A stretch of 64,000 nucleotides of DNA. Origin: Ignavibacteriales bacterium (GTDB taxonomy: Bacteria > Bacteroidota > Ignavibacteria > Ignavibacteriales > Ignavibacteriaceae). Under the pieces are notes generated by a model that saw only the letters and a list, made by a program, of their open reading frames with translations, was not told where the DNA came from and did no database searches. Below are positions 61,376 through 64,000 of this stretch, one piece after another; within the stretch, counting starts at the first letter, position 1; each line of letters begins with the position of its first letter. A program made the position numbers and the translations under genes. The DNA is taken from positions 1-64,000 of the forward strand of contig JADJNX010000006.1 in the NCBI GenBank assembly GCA_016714125.1, read 5' to 3'.

Positions 61376-63247
61376 ATGTTTTTCCTGACAAGGACTTTCT
61401 ACATCCTGCTGCTCGCGGGTTCTATTAATATAATTGCGCAGAACAGCGACAGCATCAAAATTTATTGGCTCGATCCCATAGAAATAACGGCAAAACGGAT
61501 CGATTTTAGCAGTAATTTATTAACTCTTCAGAGAGACAATCTTGACAATTTGTTGTCTTTAGGTGGCTTTTCTCTAATTAAAAAAGGTGTTTTCTTTGCT
61601 CAGGATATCTATGCAGATGGACTAAAAAAAGGAGACATCAGTATTGTAATTGATGGTGAGAGATACCCTCCTGCATGCCCAAACAGAATGGATTCGCCGA
61701 TATCACGACTTAATCCGTTGGATATGGAATCGATAGAACTGGTTAAAAACTCTGCAAATTTACAGTCAGGGCTTGGCGGGATTGTCTCCTTCCACAGAAG
61801 TGAAGCATCGGATGAACCGTCGTTAAAGGCTGCTTTTTCAGGTATGGCAGGCGCATCAACGGTATATGATCTTTCATTAAAAGGTGAGATAAAATCCAAT
61901 CAACTTTCGGTACATTATGCAAATGGAACACCCTTTAAAAATGGAGACGGGAAAATTTTCTGACCTGTATGGCTATAGCGACAACTACAATTTCACCCTT
62001 GGTGAAGTGTCGTTCCAAGGGAAGAAATCAGGATCTGAAATATGGGGCTTCATTCACATATACTGAAAATATTTCATTTCCCTACCTTCAGATGGATGAA
62101 AAATTCAACCGGCTTTTTCTGCAAATATCTCCTGGAAAGGGAAATAAGATTTATGCAAATTATACCAGTCACCTGATGAACAATTCACTTCGTATCTCAC
62201 CAATGATGATGGAAACTGATGCAAAAAATCTAACAATTGGTGCAACAGGTGGATTTTGAAGCATATTTCAGAAAATGGACCGCTGACAATTTCATAAAAA
62301 TGCCTGCCTCGCAAATGGCACCGATGGGTGTGACCATCAACAACGCCATGTTACCGGGAGTTAATCAATATTTTGCTTCGGTGTATCATAAAATAGATGT
62401 TGCCAATTTGACTTTCAGTGGAAAAGCGGGGTTTTCATACTACAACATGGACAAAGAAGAGGCTGTAAATTTCTACAAAAACCTCTATTCTGATCCAAAA
62501 ACAACTGCGTTTTTCCCTGTAATTGGATTATCCGCCGCCTACTCTGATGCCATCTCATCAACTCTGGGATACGGTTTAATGGTCGAGGCAGCAGCAGAAC
62601 TGCCCGAAACAGAAGCAATGTTTATTGCGGTGAAAAGAGCTCCAACTTCCTCTTCATGGATTGGAAATCCAACACTCCACCAGCCTCTAAAAACCGGTGC
62701 AAGAGCTTCGCTGATCACGACATTTGCGCGACTTGAGTTATTTTCGACATTCATCTCAAACTATGTGTATCTCGATAAGAAAAAAGCAGGTACTACAAAT
62801 TATGTGACATATCGTAACATTGGTGCAATGATGTCGGGGGTCAATTTTGTTCTGGAATATAAGTTTGTTGAGATGACTGCATCCTACACCTATGCGGAGA
62901 ACAAAAGTGATGACTCTCCATTAGCGGAAATTCCTCCGTTAAAGGTTACAACACGACTTGTTTCTCCCAAATGGATGGATATGACGTTTTATTTGAGACA
63001 TACATATTCTGACGGACAAACAAGAACCGATATCAACCTGGGTGAAACAACAACCCCTGCCTACAATAAATTGGATTTGGGATTAACCGGGGAGTTAAGA
63101 AGTCTAAAGTTTTCAGTGGAAGTTGAAAATCTGTTGAATATAAATTACTTTTCTCATCTCTCATATTTCAGAGATCCGTTTAAGTCAGGCATGAAAGTGT
63201 TTGAACCGGGAACTACGGTAAGGATTAATGTAGGATATGCAATTTAA
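61376..63247 (+). CDS. TonB-dependent receptor, possibly for copper (frameshifted)
   Basis: The ATG at 61376 is preceded by GAGGA (a GTG at 61364 is less likely) and opens a signal peptide (MFFLTRTFYILLLAGSINII). There is no carboxypeptidase-regulatory domain. The plug has LDPIEITAKRIDFSSN, SIVIDGERYPPACPNRMDSP (about 90-110), MESIELVKNSANLQSGLGG. Frame changes near 61960 and 62255 split the barrel, which ends VRINVGYAI at 63247, for about 623 residues. The CPNRMD segment in the plug recalls the NosA/OprC copper-receptor family (C/S-N-x-MD), and the preceding Cys-rich protein fits metal uptake. Substrate assignment is tentative. Confidence 0.72.
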
Positions 63248-63371
63248 TGCAGTAATTCAATAATTCAGTAATCCAATAATTTTTTTCTTAATGTTGGACA
63301 GATTCAGATTCCAAGGATATCCGGTCTGTCCAACATTATTGCATTTCTGCATTATTGCATTACCGAATTAA
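63248..63371. repeat. Octamer inverted repeat with a 14-bp hairpin core
   Basis: The left arm has AGTAATTC, AATAATTC, AGTAATCC, AATAATTT (63251-63282). The right arm (63336-63366) carries the reverse complement of similar units (AATAATGC, AGAAATGC). Between them TAATGTTGGACAGA (63289-63302) pairs perfectly with TCTGTCCAACATTA (63325-63338). It separates two convergent genes and probably ends both transcripts. Confidence 0.75.
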
Positions 63372-63989
63372 TCAACAACCTCCGATAACTCTTGTGGATT
63401 TCTTTTTCGGAGCTGCACTTTTCTTTGCACTTTGAATTAGTGCAGGTAATTCTTGCACAGCTCTTATGCGGAACTTGTGGGTATCCTTTTCCTGCCTGGT
63501 TTTTGGTTCACCAACAGGGTTATATTCGAGGATTTCCTTTTTGAAGAGGGATAGTCCACCCTCGAGGATCGAAATATTACGATATCCCAACTCTTCAACG
63601 ATATAAGCAGCTTTCTTTTCATCCACTTCATCATTTGCTACAAAAACGATATGTTTGTTTTTAATAGAAAGAATTTTGGAAGCATCTTTTCCGAACAGCT
63701 CTTCAAGAGTGAAATTAGTCGAATTAGGCAGGCTGAATTTTTGGAATTCCTTTGCATCTCTAAGATCAATAATTTGAAGTTTTGGATCCTTGTCAAGAAG
63801 TCGGAACGCAAGCTCATCTATAGCAGTAACTTCGATCTTCTCTGATGAAACTGCAGTTGCTGCATCTGCGAGTAATTCAGTCCTTCTTTCAGGCATGAAG
63901 ATGGTTGCCAGTCCAAGTACAAAAAGAGTGATTCCAAGACCAAGGTAAAGCTTCTTCGGCTGGAGTTCAGTATTCTCTTTCCCGTTCAC
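63372..63989 (-). CDS. Membrane rhodanese-fold protein without the usual active-site Cys
   Basis: 205 residues from a GTG at 63989. The frame remains open to the window edge, so the true start may lie outside. One membrane helix (LYLGLGITLFVLGLATIF, 14-31) is followed by a rhodanese domain (52-155): LQIIDLRDAKEFQKFSLPNS, HIVFVANDEVDEKKA, LGYRNISILEGGLSLFKK. The catalytic Cys of the CxxGxR loop is replaced (VANDEVD, about 117-123), so sulfur transfer by that loop is not expected. The last residues are Lys-rich and end VIGGC, leaving a single C-terminal Cys. It may bind or tether rather than catalyse. Confidence 0.8.
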   Translation of the reverse strand: MNGKENTELQPKKLYLGLGITLFVLGLATIFMPERRTELLADAATAVSSEKIEVTAIDELAFRLLDKDPKLQIIDLRDAKEFQKFSLPNSTNFTLEELFGKDASKILSIKNKHIVFVANDEVDEKKAAYIVEELGYRNISILEGGLSLFKKEILEYNPVGEPKTRQEKDTHKFRIRAVQELPALIQSAKKSAAPKKKSTRVIGGC

Positions 63990-64000
63990 CTTTTTCTCAA

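Overview
The window looks like chromosome of a member of the Bacteroidota/Chlorobiota/Ignavibacteriota group, most likely Ignavibacteria-like. Six secreted proteins carry a C-terminal type IX secretion (Por) sorting domain. Four of them have the intact motif NYPNPFNP, one has a damaged QNFLNP form, and one has only SLFPNPV. TonB receptors with carboxypeptidase-regulatory domains, a likely DUF4249 partner lipoprotein, a gingipain-like C25 protease and DUF2911 fit the same group. GC is moderate to low. No ribosomal genes are present to fix the taxonomy.

A dominant property of the sequence is its high rate of single-base frameshifts. More than half of the genes are split into two to five reading frames. 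The pieces join exactly at family motifs, for example inside HELGH of a zinc peptidase and after the H-box of a kinase, and many breaks sit in homopolymers. One tRNA also appears to lack a base. I therefore treat most breaks as sequence or assembly errors, give full-length gene spans, and state where the frame changes. Several long genes (15832-19437, 37111-40275, 6431-8569) are unbroken, so quality varies along the contig.

Layout. 1-12 kb: T9SS-sorted surface proteins (a decayed one, a BNR/sialidase-like one, a YCF48/BNR-repeat one and a tandem beta-sandwich one), with a periplasmic Tyr phosphatase-like lipoprotein, tRNA-Asp and a DUF2911 protein. 12-30 kb: an NAD-binding SDR/DUF2867 protein, three membrane histidine kinases (one overlapping its response regulator), a large C25 protease, oligoendopeptidase F, a lytic transglycosylase, rpiA and a lone CheB-type methylesterase. 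30-36 kb: a TonB receptor plus DUF4249-like lipoprotein, a broken PD-(D/E)XK nuclease, tRNA-Ser, and an aldo/keto reductase lying between two copies of a terminator/leader segment. 35.4-42.3 kb: a heavy-metal RND efflux unit (His-rich small protein, membrane-fusion lipoprotein, CzcA/CusA-type pump) and two uncharacterised exported proteins. 42.3-45.1 kb: a hairpin repeat element, proC and an ABC-F ATPase.

45.5-50.1 kb is a leftward surface-polysaccharide/envelope group: an SLBB export protein, dTDP-glucose 4,6-dehydratase, an outer-membrane-like protein and a periplasmic transglutaminase-like protein. Divergent from it, 50.3-58.3 kb is a tight rightward operon and the most unusual part of the window. 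It holds a T9SS-sorted protein, a PqqD-like protein, an ATP-grasp ligase, a LysA/ODC-family PLP decarboxylase, a urea-transporter/M23-peptidase fusion, a TPR protein, a beta-barrel protein and an NAD-dependent sugar-reductase-like SDR. Start and stop codons overlap at several junctions. The gene set suggests a peptide or amine product that is ligated, moved through the inner membrane and handled at the outer membrane; this is inference. The window ends with nfo, dnaB, a Cys-rich small membrane protein paired with a putative metal (copper?) TonB receptor, and a rhodanese-fold protein lacking the usual active-site Cys.
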